From Helicobacteraceae bacterium UBA6016 (GTDB lineage: Bacteria > Campylobacterota > Campylobacteria > Campylobacterales > UBA6016): 21,467 bases of DNA. Location of the stretch: the NCBI GenBank assembly GCA_002428055.1, contig DIZY01000101.1:1-21467 (forward strand), read 5' to 3'. Below the pieces are notes generated by a model. The model saw only the letters and a list, made by a program, of their open reading frames with translations. It did no database searches and was not told the origin of the DNA. A program made the position numbers and the translations under genes. Positions 21,376 through 21,467 of the stretch are shown here, piece by piece (positions within the stretch are counted from its first letter, which is position 1; the number at the start of each line of letters is the position of its first letter).

Positions 21376-21467
21376 GCAAAAGCCCCCTTGTTTTGTCTAA
21401 ACGCCTCATAAGAGACTATGCTCACAGCTGTCGCAAGGTTCAAGCTTCTAAACTCTTCTCTCATATC
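21363..21467 (-). CDS. trmL: TrmL, tRNA (cytidine/uridine-34-2'-O)-methyltransferase, C-terminal end (partial)
   Basis: Only the last 34 codons are in the window; the N-terminus lies past the right edge. The visible end contains MREEFRSLNLATAVSIVSYE followed by AFRQ and a TGA stop. This is the terminal SPOUT-knot block of TrmL (P-M-R-x-x-x-R-S-L-N-L-x-x-A), which binds SAM and methylates the ribose of tRNA position 34 in tRNA-Leu isoacceptors. The Asn in SLN is the conserved SAM-pocket residue. Other SpoU-family members share a related block, so TrmL is the best but not the only reading. Confidence 0.8.
   Translation of the reverse strand, partial: DMREEFRSLNLATAVSIVSYEAFRQNKGAFAWAK

Noticed and set aside
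1..21467. Search for CRISPR arrays, tRNA or rRNA genes, IS elements and defence islands
   Set aside because: No regularly spaced direct repeats, no tRNA-like cloverleaf, no transposase and no defence-type domain was seen by eye in either strand.

Overview
The window looks like chromosomal DNA of a member of the Campylobacterota (formerly Epsilonproteobacteria). The plus-strand run flgA-ubiX-coaD-tmk-hisS-speA-cysE-aspC has the gene order I know from Campylobacter jejuni, and flgA-ubiX-coaD-tmk is also together in Helicobacter pylori. A HAIAHQWRQPLN-type sensor kinase, the AT-rich composition and the ATA/AGA-rich codon use fit. A stand-alone MnmD, a short-form HisG and a small cytochrome c suggest a free-living, Sulfurimonas-like relative more than a host-adapted Campylobacter. 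That genus-level guess is inference.

Layout. (1) 1-800, minus: the N-terminal part of a PAS sensor histidine kinase that runs off the left edge. (2) 838-1377, plus: an unrecognised lipoprotein, convergent with nikR. (3) 1374-2523, minus: mnmD then nikR, overlapping. (4) 2605-10384, plus: nine tightly packed genes (MORN-repeat protein, flgA, ubiX, coaD, tmk, hisS, speA, cysE, aspC), mostly with overlapping stop and start codons. They end in a structured 3' region and a bidirectional terminator. (5) 10552-11578, minus: a monohaem cytochrome c and an NlpC/P60 peptidase. (6) 11684-13837, plus: holA, then the S6 operon rpsF-ssb-rpsR. (7) 13834-21467, minus: trmL (partial), a 31-residue membrane ORF, nadE, lpxK, a YfgM-like protein, a DUF4010 membrane protein, a BamB-like lipoprotein, a Xer recombinase, coaX, hisG and a methyltransferase.

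Almost everything is core metabolism or information processing: CoA synthesis (coaX, coaD), nucleotide and NAD supply (tmk, nadE), amino-acid and polyamine synthesis (hisG, cysE, aspC, speA), translation and replication (hisS, rpsF, rpsR, ssb, holA), wobble-base tRNA modification (mnmD, trmL), lipid A (lpxK) and flagellar P-ring assembly (flgA). I see no prophage, IS element, CRISPR array, rRNA, tRNA or defence island. No gap between genes exceeds 300 bases; the longest is 167 bases, at 10385-10551.

The observations most worth a second look are regulatory or structural. Divergent promoters between the NlpC/P60 gene and holA place both predicted transcription starts on the A of the ATG, so both messages may be leaderless. 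A dense set of inverted repeats follows aspC. A 31-codon membrane ORF with a strong ribosome binding site overlaps the end of trmL. The cytochrome c lacks a distal Met at the usual position. I found no convincing new defence or mobile system.
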